Source of the DNA: JAIQFL01 sp035295745 | Lineage (GTDB): Bacteria > Acidobacteriota > Terriglobia > Bryobacterales > Bryobacteraceae | DNA length: 64,000 nt | NCBI GenBank assembly: GCA_035295745.1 | Contig: DATGIL010000110.1 | Coordinates: 31,529-95,528, forward strand | Direction of reading: 5' to 3' | In this document: in pieces, positions 24,627 to 33,344 of the stretch | How positions within the stretch are numbered: the first letter of the stretch is position 1 | Layout of the letters: each line of letters starts with the position of its first letter | Translations under genes and position numbers: made by a program | Notes under the pieces: generated by a model | Database searches by the model: none | What the model was told of the DNA's origin: nothing | The model's input: only the letters and a program-made list of their open reading frames with translations

Positions 24627-25333
24627 CGGTTCCAGTCTTTATAGATCAGGTACTTCGCCGGCGTCTTCCCCAGGGCGCCGAACCACTGCGGGCACCAGGG
24701 CGCCATCCAGATGAAATCACCCGCTGTCACCGGGTACCAATGGTCACCCAGGCGGTAGATGCCACCGCCCGCGAGCATCAGCAGACCGTGCTCCATCACG
24801 TGCATTTCTACCATAGAGAGTGCGGCGCCGGGCTGATAGGTCATGGTGTTCACCGCGAAATCGAAACTGGGGTGATCGGGGATTAGAGCACGAACCTGCA
24901 GGTCGCAATCGCCTCCGAGAGGCTTTGCTTCCACCTGTCGTTCGTCTCCGACGAATCCGGAGGGCAGGCGGACGCCTTCGCATTCGATGTACGGCTTCTC
25001 GATGACGCAGGCGCGGGCGGGATCGGTAGCTTCGATGACCGGCCGGTGGCCTTCCGGGAAATACGCATACTCGTCGGGGCCGAGGAGTTTGCCGTCCACG
25101 CGAATGTCGCCCTGGAGCACGTAGAGAAAGCGCTGCCCCGATGCGGGCCCCAGCGAGCCACCCGCTTCGAATTCGGCCGTGTATTGCGTGAATCGCGCAC
25201 CCGCAGCGGGCGAAACGTGCACGATTGCGTTGGCGCGCCGCATCCCCGGCAAAGGCGCGCGGACGAAGGTGTCGGGCGTAAGCAGCAGGTGGTCCCTCTG
25301 GTAGGAGCTACGGGTGGATCCCAGTTGGTACAT
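24623..25333 (-). CDS. allE: (S)-ureidoglycine aminohydrolase (bicupin)
   Basis: 236 residues with two cupin halves. The second half holds the metal site (MVEMHVMEHGLLMLAGGGIYRLG) and the aromatic stretch GDFIWMAPWCPQWFGA. The enzyme converts (S)-ureidoglycine, the allantoate amidohydrolase product, to (S)-ureidoglycolate and ammonia, often with manganese. The length is close to the usual 260. The start at 25333 lies 26 bp inside the end of allB and has GGGAGA upstream. It is bracketed by both M20 amidohydrolase genes in one operon, which strongly supports the assignment. Confidence 0.9.
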   Translation of the reverse strand: MYQLGSTRSSYQRDHLLLTPDTFVRAPLPGMRRANAIVHVSPAAGARFTQYTAEFEAGGSLGPASGQRFLYVLQGDIRVDGKLLGPDEYAYFPEGHRPVIEATDPARACVIEKPYIECEGVRLPSGFVGDERQVEAKPLGGDCDLQVRALIPDHPSFDFAVNTMTYQPGAALSMVEMHVMEHGLLMLAGGGIYRLGDHWYPVTAGDFIWMAPWCPQWFGALGKTPAKYLIYKDWNR

Positions 25334-26615
25334 GAGTGATCATTCTCCCACGGGGATCGCCCACGATTTTTCCGTCCGCGAAAATAGTCTCTCCGCGCAG
25401 TACCGTGCGGCGCACGACGCCCGAAAAGCGGGCGCCCACATAAGGACTCAATCCGTGCCGCTGGAACAAGGACTCGCGCGTCACGGTGTGCTCCGCGGCC
25501 AGGTCTATAACCGTGAAATCGGCGTCGTACCCTGCTTCCAGGCGTCCCTTTCGCGCGATGCGGAAACGCTGCGCCGGATTCGCCGCGGTGAGCCTCGCGA
25601 CGTCCGCGCCCATCGTGAGCAGCACCGCCAAGGTCGATTGCACACCCGCCACGCCGCCCCAGACGCGGAAGAAGTCCTCGCACTGCTTCATCTCGATAGG
25701 CGCGGGCGAGTGATCGGACCCTACCATATCGACTTCGCCCCGCAACAGCGCGTCGCGTAAAGCGTCGCGATCCGTTTGCGGACGCAGGGGAGGAGCGCAC
25801 TTCGCCACCGCGCCGATGCGGACCATGTCTTCTTCGGTGAAGTAGAGGTAGTGCGGGCAGGTTTCGATCGAGATATCGACGCCTCGCGACCGTGCTTCCA
25901 GAGCGGCCGCCACCCCACGTCCGGAACTGATATGGACGATGTGCAGCCGGACTCCGGTCTCGCCGGCGAACAGCGCCGCGCGGTGAATGGCCTCGACTTC
26001 GGCGATCACGGGCCGCGATGCCAGGTAATCGCGGACTCCAGTGCCGGATCCCCGCCGGCTCACCAGATCGTTGTTCTCGGCGTGGACGGCCACAGGCAGG
26101 CCGAGGCGCGCCGCTTCGCGCATCCCTTCGTACAGGGTGCGGTCATCCGCACGAGGGAATTCGGGCAAGCCTGAGTCCGCCATGAAGGCTTTGAATCCGA
26201 TCGCGCCGCAGTCCGCCAACTCGGCCAATTCATTGAGATTGCCGGGGATAATGCCGCCCCACAGGCCGAAATCGGTCACCGACACCCTGTCCAGAATGGC
26301 CCGCTTTTGACGAAACGAACTCCCGTCGACGGTACAGGGAGAGGAGTTCAGGGGCATGTCGAAATACACGGTGCCGCCGCCCGCCGCCAGCGCCTGGCTG
26401 CCAGTGGAAGCGCCTTCCCAGTCCGCGCGCCCAGGTTCGTTGAAGTGGACGTGGACGTCTATGAGCCCGGGAAATACAGTGAGGCCACTGGCATCGATTT
26501 CTTCGCCGGACGCAGGAAGTTCGGGGCCGATCGCGGTGATGATGCCGTCCTCGGCGGAGAGGTCGGCCGTGACGGCGCCACTGGCCGTGATCAGAGTGCC
26601 ATTGCGAAGGATCAT
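25308..26615 (-). CDS. allB: Allantoinase
   Basis: A cyclic amidohydrolase that opens the allantoin ring to allantoate. The 435-residue product has the binuclear-metal motifs FPGLIDVHVHFNEPGR, the carbamylated-lysine region CGAIGFKAFMADSGLP, and histidines in VHAENNDL and HIVHISSG. GSDHSPAP supplies the catalytic Asp. The frame is open from a TTG at 26627, but the ATG at 26615 is preferred because GGAGG lies five bases upstream and it overlaps the allC stop as ATGA. The length is close to that of known allantoinases. Confidence 0.94.
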   Translation of the reverse strand: MILRNGTLITASGAVTADLSAEDGIITAIGPELPASGEEIDASGLTVFPGLIDVHVHFNEPGRADWEGASTGSQALAAGGGTVYFDMPLNSSPCTVDGSSFRQKRAILDRVSVTDFGLWGGIIPGNLNELAELADCGAIGFKAFMADSGLPEFPRADDRTLYEGMREAARLGLPVAVHAENNDLVSRRGSGTGVRDYLASRPVIAEVEAIHRAALFAGETGVRLHIVHISSGRGVAAALEARSRGVDISIETCPHYLYFTEEDMVRIGAVAKCAPPLRPQTDRDALRDALLRGEVDMVGSDHSPAPIEMKQCEDFFRVWGGVAGVQSTLAVLLTMGADVARLTAANPAQRFRIARKGRLEAGYDADFTVIDLAAEHTVTRESLFQRHGLSPYVGARFSGVVRRTVLRGETIFADGKIVGDPRGRMITHVPTGIHP

Positions 26616-27754
26616 GCCGGCCTCCAATTTTCGAGAAAACGCAGGCCTACGGCCAAGGCTGCCTCCACATCTTCGGGGAGCACCGTTTCGTCAGGATGAT
26701 GGCTGATGCCTCCAGGACTGCGTAGGAACAGGATCGCTGATGGGACTTTACGTGCCAGAATCATCGCGTCGTGGCCGGCACCGCTGACCATTTCGTGAAC
26801 CTCGTGCCCCGCGTCTCGCACGGCCTTCGACAGCGCGTCCACCATATCGCGATGCATGCCGACCGCCGGCTCCTCCAGCCATTTCTCGTAGGTGGTGCCA
26901 AGTAGCATCGCGTCGACGGCCTTCGTGCGAACGCCGTCGTTTTCGTGCCGGACATCGAGCGTCGCCCGCACCAGGCCTGGAATCACATTCGCTGCCCCTG
27001 GTTGTACCTGCAGCCGACCAACCGTGGCCACCAGCCCGGGAGTCTCGTGTGCGACGCACTCCACCGACCGGATCCATTGGGCCGCGACACTCAGAGCATC
27101 CCGGCGCCGGTTCATGGGAGTGGTTCCGGCGTGGCTCGCCTTCCCGTGAAAGGTCACCTCATAACGGCTCTGTCCCACGATGCTGCGCACGACCCCCAAC
27201 GCCAGATTCTCCTCCTCCAGCACCGGACCCTGCTCGATGTGGAACTCCAGATACGCTTGCACCTCGTCTGCGATCGCCGCCTGCGGAAGCTGCGACGGGT
27301 CGAGACCGAAGGTGCGAATCGCATCCAGGACCTGACAATCCATGACGGGATCGCCCACTAACGCCCGGCTCCCGATGAACGGAATGCCGAAACGAACTCC
27401 CTCCTCTTCGGAGAATCCCACAACCTCGATGCTCGCGCCGTCACTCTGTTGCGCGAGCGCGATCCCCATCATCACGCCCAAAATGCCGTCGAACGCACCG
27501 GCGTGCGGCACCGTATCCAGGTGCGAGGCGATCATGATGCGCGGCCCCGTGCCCTTCGCCCCGCGAATATTGCCCGCCGCGTCCAGACGCACCTTGAGGC
27601 CCGCCGATTCCATCCACCCGCGGACATGAGCGTGGACATCGCGCATGGGCGCAGAGAGAAAGGTGCGCGTGATGTGTCCCGGCTCTTCGGTGCACTCCGC
27701 CAGAACGTGGCATCGGCGGATCACTTCATGAGCTACAGCCTTGAGCGCCTCCAT
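26612..27754 (-). CDS. allC: Allantoate amidohydrolase
   Basis: 380 residues of the M20 amidohydrolase family. Motifs are ASHLDTVPHAGAFDG, FSEEEGVRFGIPF, EFHIEQGPVLEEENLA, GKASHAGTTPM, SGAGHDAM and GGISHHPDE. They match allantoate amidohydrolase, which releases ammonia and CO2 from allantoate to give ureidoglycine. The start codon immediately follows the hiuH stop (TAG-ATG). The HAGTTPM motif separates it from the second M20 gene (HAGALLMP) in this operon. The product is cytoplasmic and probably needs Mn. Confidence 0.92.
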   Translation of the reverse strand: MEALKAVAHEVIRRCHVLAECTEEPGHITRTFLSAPMRDVHAHVRGWMESAGLKVRLDAAGNIRGAKGTGPRIMIASHLDTVPHAGAFDGILGVMMGIALAQQSDGASIEVVGFSEEEGVRFGIPFIGSRALVGDPVMDCQVLDAIRTFGLDPSQLPQAAIADEVQAYLEFHIEQGPVLEEENLALGVVRSIVGQSRYEVTFHGKASHAGTTPMNRRRDALSVAAQWIRSVECVAHETPGLVATVGRLQVQPGAANVIPGLVRATLDVRHENDGVRTKAVDAMLLGTTYEKWLEEPAVGMHRDMVDALSKAVRDAGHEVHEMVSGAGHDAMILARKVPSAILFLRSPGGISHHPDETVLPEDVEAALAVGLRFLENWRPA

Positions 27755-28093
27755 CTACGAGCCTCGATAGGTGCTATACCCGTACGGAGCGACGAGCAGC
27801 GGGACATGGTAATTGCCCGCGGGATCCTCGATTCCGAATCGCACCACTACCTCGCCGAGGAACGGAATGCCTTGCGAGCCGAAATAGTCGGCAACACAGA
27901 AGATCAATTCGTAGATGCCCGTCGGGATCTCTTCGCCGGCGAGAAGAGGCTGGTCGGTACGGCCATCGAGATTCGTGGTGACGGTCTTCAGCAGGCGGCG
28001 AGTCTCGCCATCCAGCGCGAACAGGCGCACCTGCATGCCATGGGCGGGGCGGCCGTGCGCGGTATCGAGAACATGCGTGGAGAGTCGCGCCAT
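27755..28093 (-). CDS. hiuH: 5-hydroxyisourate hydrolase (transthyretin-like)
   Basis: 112 residues of the transthyretin-related family. The N-terminal LSTHVLDTAHGRPAHGM and C-terminal YSTYRGS contain the active-site His, Arg and the family-defining YRGS tail. It hydrolyses 5-hydroxyisourate, the urate oxidase product, to OHCU. The gene has no signal peptide, is tightly packed (2 bp after urate oxidase, 0 bp before allC) and its length is normal for the family. Confidence 0.96.
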   Translation of the reverse strand: MARLSTHVLDTAHGRPAHGMQVRLFALDGETRRLLKTVTTNLDGRTDQPLLAGEEIPTGIYELIFCVADYFGSQGIPFLGEVVVRFGIEDPAGNYHVPLLVAPYGYSTYRGS

Positions 28094-28095
28094 CG

Positions 28096-28905
28096 CTATC
28101 TCCGCAGGGTGAGACCCAGAACGCCGAAGGGAGGGCGCGGGTCGGTGTAGGCGAACATGCCTCCGCTCTCGCCCACCTGGTCCCAGGTGCGATTGTTGGC
28201 TTCCATGCGCACCTCGGTTACGTTCTGGTGACGCTCCAGAATTCGCGTGCCGATCTGGTAGATCACCTGCTGAATACTGCCGGACTGGAACGCGGCGAAT
28301 TCATGCCGGACGATCTGGCGCACCGCATCCGCGATACTCTCCGGGCAGTTCCATTCCAGATCGAGCCACATGTGGAGCGGGCGATTGGCCAAGTCGGGCA
28401 GCGTAGTGTATTGATCGCGAACGAAACCGGCGAAGGCGCTGCCGCCAGTGCGCAGCAATTTGAATCCATATATGCCGGAGGCCGTTTCCACCACGCCTTC
28501 GCGATTCATCTCGATCCGCGCCATGGCCCGCTCCGGGCCCGAAGGAGCGAGACCGGCGCTGCCTTCCGCAACGCGCTCGTACGGAATCTCCACCGCGGAG
28601 ACCTGGATGCCATCGGTCTGCGGATAAATGGCGAGGAACTTCCCGGCAATGAACCGGCAATATTCATCCAGGCCGGCGCCGGCGAAGTTCAGGCTCTCGC
28701 GCTGGATGAAATTTTTCATCGAGTCGGTGGCAATGAGTCCGGTGTTGTCGCCGGTGGTATAGGTGGGCCAAAAGGCATCGCCATAGAGCAGCATGGTGAC
28801 GTTGGCGCTGAAGCGGAGAGAGTCGGAGGCCGGACTCAGGCAATAGACGATGACATCGGCCTTGCCGTAATAGTTGCGTTGGAACCCGCTCGCGAAATGG
28901 TGCAA
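28096..28905 (-). CDS. Urate oxidase (uricase)
   Basis: A cofactor-free oxidase converting urate and O2 to 5-hydroxyisourate and H2O2. Recognisable motifs are YGKADVIVYCLS near the N-terminus, TDSMKNFIQRES (contains the active-site Thr-Asp region), SGIYGFKLLRTGGSAFAGF and NRTWDQVGESGGMFAYTDPRPPFGVLGLTL. The 269 residues are shorter than the roughly 300 of common uricases, mostly at the N-terminus. The start codon is TTG with AGGAG seven bases upstream, directly after the uraD stop. The alternative is a longer form overlapping uraD, but the ribosome-binding site argues against it. Confidence 0.95.
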   Translation of the reverse strand: MHHFASGFQRNYYGKADVIVYCLSPASDSLRFSANVTMLLYGDAFWPTYTTGDNTGLIATDSMKNFIQRESLNFAGAGLDEYCRFIAGKFLAIYPQTDGIQVSAVEIPYERVAEGSAGLAPSGPERAMARIEMNREGVVETASGIYGFKLLRTGGSAFAGFVRDQYTTLPDLANRPLHMWLDLEWNCPESIADAVRQIVRHEFAAFQSGSIQQVIYQIGTRILERHQNVTEVRMEANNRTWDQVGESGGMFAYTDPRPPFGVLGLTLRR

Positions 28906-28907
28906 TC

Positions 28908-29414
28908 TCAGCTCCTGGAGGGCGGGTCGACGACCTGCCCGATACGAAAATATGCGATGCGATAGACCTGGTAGAGCGCTTCGTGGAACTCTTCTTCTTG
29001 AGTGTTGTTCCCCCGGATCTGCAACGACAACAGGATATCGTGTTGCGTGCTGCCCTTCACGGCGTAAATGAAAGGGAAACCAAACCTCTCGCGATACGCG
29101 GCATTGAGGGCCTCAAGAACATCGAGTTCCACCTCGTGGAGCGAATCGAAACCGGCGCCTGATTGTTCGATGCGTGAGGCCGCGCTGAGCCTGGCGCGCG
29201 TTCCCAGGTCGGGATGAGCGCAGAGAAGCGCCAACTGCTCGTCGTGGGTGGCGTGTTCGACCTCCTCGCGCATGGCAGCCAGCAGCGCGTCTACGGAAGC
29301 GAAGGGACGTGCTTGCCATGCGCGCTCCGCGACCCACGGAGAGTGCTCGAACACCCAGCCCAGCTTCTCCACGAATTCGGTTTGGGAGAGAGCGTTGATC
29401 TCGTCAATCGTCAT
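28908..29414 (-). CDS. uraD: OHCU decarboxylase
   Basis: 168 residues of the 2-oxo-4-hydroxy-4-carboxy-5-ureidoimidazoline decarboxylase family, which makes (S)-allantoin. Typical segments are MTIDEINALSQTEFVEKLG, LLCAHPDLG (active-site region), NAAYRERFGFPFIYAVKG and a C-terminal EEFHEALYQVYRIAYFRIG. The frame extends to 29540, but the ATG at 29414 begins the conserved sequence and overlaps the end of xdh by 11 bp (ATGACGATTGA). Together with HIU hydrolase it ensures stereospecific allantoin formation. Confidence 0.95.
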   Translation of the reverse strand: MTIDEINALSQTEFVEKLGWVFEHSPWVAERAWQARPFASVDALLAAMREEVEHATHDEQLALLCAHPDLGTRARLSAASRIEQSGAGFDSLHEVELDVLEALNAAYRERFGFPFIYAVKGSTQHDILLSLQIRGNNTQEEEFHEALYQVYRIAYFRIGQVVDPPSRS

Positions 29415-32400
29415 GAGCCTGGCCTGCCGCCTGCAGTGCGGCGATGGGTAGATCGGCGGAATTGCGCGCCTGTCGAACCGCCCAGAAGATTCGCTCGGGC
29501 GTCGCAGGACTGTCGATCGTGACCACTCCGCCATTCCCAAAGGCGCCGATCGCGTCGCGAATGGCTTCCCGGGCGGAGATGGCGAGCATCAACGGCGGCT
29601 CACCCACTGCTTTACTGCCGAAGATGACGCCAGGCTCGGCGGCGCGTTCCAGGAAGGAGACTTCGAAGACATCGGGGAGTTCCGACCACGAAGGCAGTTT
29701 ATACGTCGAAGCGCCGGCGGTGGCCAGCCGGCCCTGGCGATCCCACAGCAACTCTTCGATGGTGAGCCATCCCAGGCCCTGCATGTAGCCGCCTTCGATC
29801 TGGCCGAGATCGATCAGCGGCGCGACGGAGTCGCCCACGTCCTCGAGGATGTGTACCTGGAGCACGCGCGAATCGCCAGTGAAGGCGTCGACCTCGACTT
29901 CGGTCACTGCGGCGGCGTAGGCGTAATAGTAGAAAGGACGGCCGCGGCCGGTCTTCATGTCGTAGTGGATCTCCGGCGTGCGATAGTAGCCTTCGGCGAA
30001 AAGCGGCAGGCGCTGGCGATAAGCCGCTTCTACGACCTCGGCGAATCGGAAGCGGCGTACCTGGTCGCCCTTGGCGAAAACCCATCCGTCCGAGAATTGC
30101 GCGGCCTCGGGAGCGCAGCCCAACATAGCTCCAGCGATGGGCGCGAGCCGCTGCATGAGCTGGCTGCAGGCGTCGGCCACAGCGGCGCCATTCAGGTCGG
30201 TGGACGCAGAGGCAGCGCTGGCTGAGGTGTTCGGCACTTTGTCGGTGCGGGTGGGCATGATGCGGATGGCTTCGAGCGGCTGGCCCAGGCACTCTGCGGC
30301 GATGCGCCGGATCTTGGTGTAGAGTCCCTGCCCCATCTCGGTGCCGCCGTGGTTCACCTGCACGCTGCCATCACGGTAAATCAGCACGAGCGCGCCGCCC
30401 TGGTTGAAGAATGTCGCGGTGAAGGAGATGCCGAACTTCACCGGTGTGATGGCGATGCCGCGTTTGCGGTGCGGGTCGAGGGCATTGGCGCGGCGAATTT
30501 CCTCGCGCCTCGACGAGAAGCGGCTGGAGTCCAGGAGTTCCCGCCAGATTCGTTGGATGCGCGCCGCATCTTTCACGGGCTGCCCGTAATGTGTGATGTG
30601 GCCTTCGCGATAGAAATTGCGCTCGCGCACGACATCGGGCGGGAGGCCCAGTGTGCGCGCGATGCGGTCCAGGATGTCCTCGATTACCAGCATGCCTTGC
30701 GGGCCGCCGAACCCACGGAAGGCGGTCTGCGAGGTCTTGTGGGTACGGCAGACGAATCCCGTGACTTCCACCGAGGGCAGGTAGTAGCAGTTGTCGAGGT
30801 GGAACATCGCCCGCCACAGGACGGGCTCGGAGAGGTCGAGGCTCCAGCCTCCATCGGAATAGAGGGAGACGGAGAGGTCTGCGATGCGGCCGTCATCGTG
30901 AAACGCGGCTGCGAAGCGCGCCAGGAACGGGTGGCGCTTGCCGGTGAGCGCCATGTCGAGAACACGCGGCAGGCGCAAGCGGACTGGGCGCCGCGTCTTC
31001 CAGGCACCCAGCGCGGCGATGGCGGCGAAGGGATTCGCCTGCACTTCCTTGCCGCCGAATGCGCCCCCCATGCGCAGGCACTCCACCGTGACCTGATGGC
31101 GCGGGACGCCGAGTGCGTGGGCGACGGCGTCCTGGGTCTCGCTAGGGTGCTGGGTGGACGAATGCAGCGACACGCCCCCGGACTCGTCGAGCCAAGCGAT
31201 TGCGGACTGCGTCTCCAGGTAAAAGTGCTCCTGTCCCCCAATGTGCAGTTCGCCTTCGAGATGGTGGATGCCCGCGGGATCAGGAGCCTGGTCCACGCGG
31301 TGGAGGCGGTGGGGTCCGGCAAGATAGCTGCCCGCGGCAATGGCATCTTCGATGGTGAGGACTGCGGGCAACGGCAGATACTGGGCTGCTACGCGAGCGG
31401 CTCCCCGCTGCGCCGCGTCGAGGGATTCGCCGAGCACCCAGGCGACCGGCTGCTGGTGGTACATCACTTCCGCAGGAAAGAGCGGCTCGCCGGGATTTTC
31501 GTGGCCCGTCAGGTCGGCCGCCGTCAGGGTGGAGATCACGCCCGGCTCGTCGAAGGCAGGGGAGACGTCGAGAGATGTCACCATGGCGTGGGCGTGCGGC
31601 GCCATCACGGGCCAGGCGTGCAGGATGCCTGGGAATCGGACCGCGAGATCGTCGGTGTAGAGCGCCTCTCCGGTGACATGCCCGCGCGCGGATTCGTGCC
31701 GCAGCGCATGTATGGGCTTCGCCGGCGCCCCGTTTGTCGCGGCTGGATGAAGACCCGGGGCAGCGATCGCGAAGCTCTCCAGCAAAGACTGCGCGACGGC
31801 CACGCGATAGGCGGCGGACCCGCGATGATCGTCGATGGGCCGGAGTTTGCGCCCGAGGATCTCCTGGGCCGCTTGGAGCGCGGCGCGGTCGAGCGGAGTG
31901 CCCGTGACGGCATCTTCCGCGTCCACGACGCGCAGGGGAACTGCGGCGACCCCGCCGAATGCGAAGCGGGCACGAGAGACCCTGCCACGATCGTCTCGAT
32001 CGATCGCAAAACAGGCCGCCACGGTGCTGATATCGTCTGCGCGCCGTTTGGCGACTTTGTAGAATCGCGCCAGTTCCGGCAGGGGTTTGGGCAGAACAAT
32101 CGATACCAGCACTTCGCCTGCTTGCAACGCCGTTTGCCGGTATCCCGCGAAGAACGAATCGAGCGTGACGATCCGCTCGCCATTCAGGCCGGCGATGCGG
32201 ACGCGTCCATCCAGAGCGAGCAGGAACGGTGGCGCATCGCCAATCGGGGACGCAGTCGCCAGATTGCCGCCCAGCGTCGCTCGGTTGCGGATCAGCGGCG
32301 ACGCAAACAGTGGCAGCCATTCCTGCCAGACCGGAGGGGCCGTCGTCCATAGTTCTCCGATCTCGCTGAGTGTCAATCCTGCGCCGATCTCGATCTCGGT

Positions 32401-33114
32401 CGCCGTCTCGCGAAAGACGCGCAGTTCCTCGAGTGCTTCCAAACTGATCAGGAATGGGAATCGCCGAAGGCGAAGATTCGACTCCACGGCCAAGTCTGTA
32501 CCACCTGCGATCAAACGGGCGCCGGGATGCTGCTCCAGAAGTGAGAAGCATTCCTTGAGGTTCGCTGCCCGCGCAAAACCGGCCCCATCGGCGCGCCGGA
32601 TCGCAGGCGCAGGGTCGGATAGACGATCGCGGAGAGCACTTTCCGGTGCGGGTCCGAGCGAAAGGGCCGCATCGCGGATCGGCCGGTAGCCGGTACAACG
32701 GCACAGATTGCCGCCCATGGCGTGGGGATCGCAGGCGCCTTCGCGTCCCGGCCGATGCTGCTCGGCAAACAGACTCATGACGAAGCCCGGAGTGCAGTAG
32801 CCGCACTGCGATCCGCCGCCCGATGCCATGGCCTCCTGGGCTTCGGTAAGATCGCCGCGATTGGCCAGTGCTTCCACCGTGTAGATCTCGTGCCCTGCGG
32901 CCATGGGGAGGAACAGCAGGCAGCTATTCACGGGAATGTAGGCACTCCCGGAGGCAGACGGCCGCACCATGAGAACCGTGCAGGCGCCGCATTCGCCTTC
33001 GGCACAACCTTCCTTGGCGCCCGTCAAACCGCGCGCGCGCAGGAAATCGAGCAAGGTGGTTTGCGGTGCGAAGCCCTCGGCCCGTGTGGTCTGGCCGTTC
33101 AGAACAAATTCCAT
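29404..33114 (-). CDS. Xanthine dehydrogenase, single-chain (FeS-FAD-molybdopterin fusion)
   Basis: 1236 residues. Residues 1-160 carry the two [2Fe-2S] clusters: C37, C42, C45 (EGCAEGECGACTVL) and C104, C107, C138, C140 (SQCGYCTPG, NLCRCTGYRP). The FAD domain (about 185-430) contains GGTDLAVESNLR and TLGGNLATASPIGD. The molybdopterin domain (about 460-1230) has HPSETQDAVAHAL, QTAFRGFGGPQGM and GSKAVGEPPLM, whose Glu is the catalytic base. Most bacterial XDHs are split into two or three subunits; this one is fused like the eukaryotic enzyme. It oxidises hypoxanthine and xanthine to urate. It is the first gene of the eight-gene operon, with GGGGATTGGG before the ATG. No XdhC-like insertion factor is nearby. 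Confidence 0.95.
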   Translation of the reverse strand: MEFVLNGQTTRAEGFAPQTTLLDFLRARGLTGAKEGCAEGECGACTVLMVRPSASGSAYIPVNSCLLFLPMAAGHEIYTVEALANRGDLTEAQEAMASGGGSQCGYCTPGFVMSLFAEQHRPGREGACDPHAMGGNLCRCTGYRPIRDAALSLGPAPESALRDRLSDPAPAIRRADGAGFARAANLKECFSLLEQHPGARLIAGGTDLAVESNLRLRRFPFLISLEALEELRVFRETATEIEIGAGLTLSEIGELWTTAPPVWQEWLPLFASPLIRNRATLGGNLATASPIGDAPPFLLALDGRVRIAGLNGERIVTLDSFFAGYRQTALQAGEVLVSIVLPKPLPELARFYKVAKRRADDISTVAACFAIDRDDRGRVSRARFAFGGVAAVPLRVVDAEDAVTGTPLDRAALQAAQEILGRKLRPIDDHRGSAAYRVAVAQSLLESFAIAAPGLHPAATNGAPAKPIHALRHESARGHVTGEALYTDDLAVRFPGILHAWPVMAPHAHAMVTSLDVSPAFDEPGVISTLTAADLTGHENPGEPLFPAEVMYHQQPVAWVLGESLDAAQRGAARVAAQYLPLPAVLTIEDAIAAGSYLAGPHRLHRVDQAPDPAGIHHLEGELHIGGQEHFYLETQSAIAWLDESGGVSLHSSTQHPSETQDAVAHALGVPRHQVTVECLRMGGAFGGKEVQANPFAAIAALGAWKTRRPVRLRLPRVLDMALTGKRHPFLARFAAAFHDDGRIADLSVSLYSDGGWSLDLSEPVLWRAMFHLDNCYYLPSVEVTGFVCRTHKTSQTAFRGFGGPQGMLVIEDILDRIARTLGLPPDVVRERNFYREGHITHYGQPVKDAARIQRIWRELLDSSRFSSRREEIRRANALDPHRKRGIAITPVKFGISFTATFFNQGGALVLIYRDGSVQVNHGGTEMGQGLYTKIRRIAAECLGQPLEAIRIMPTRTDKVPNTSASAASASTDLNGAAVADACSQLMQRLAPIAGAMLGCAPEAAQFSDGWVFAKGDQVRRFRFAEVVEAAYRQRLPLFAEGYYRTPEIHYDMKTGRGRPFYYYAYAAAVTEVEVDAFTGDSRVLQVHILEDVGDSVAPLIDLGQIEGGYMQGLGWLTIEELLWDRQGRLATAGASTYKLPSWSELPDVFEVSFLERAAEPGVIFGSKAVGEPPLMLAISAREAIRDAIGAFGNGGVVTIDSPATPERIFWAVRQARNSADLPIAALQAAGQAHDD

Positions 33115-33344
33115 CCCAATCCCCAGGGTGCTTTCTTGCGATTGTAACTTACCGGGCCTCGCGCCACCGGGTCACGGCTTTCGGCAGGAACGCCTCGAAG
33201 CCCACGCCGGCCCCGATCGACGCACGAAGCACCGGCCGGATCGCGGTTGCGCAGGTATAAAACTGCACGTATCGGTTGGTGGCCGGCCGCGCTCTTCGAA
33301 GCGGGCCAGTTGTTCCGTCAATGCGCAGAAGGTGGTACCCCTGC

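Noticed and set aside
30349..32352. 667-codon plus-strand ORF
   Set aside because: Antisense to xanthine dehydrogenase, whose FeS, FAD and molybdopterin motifs are all intact.
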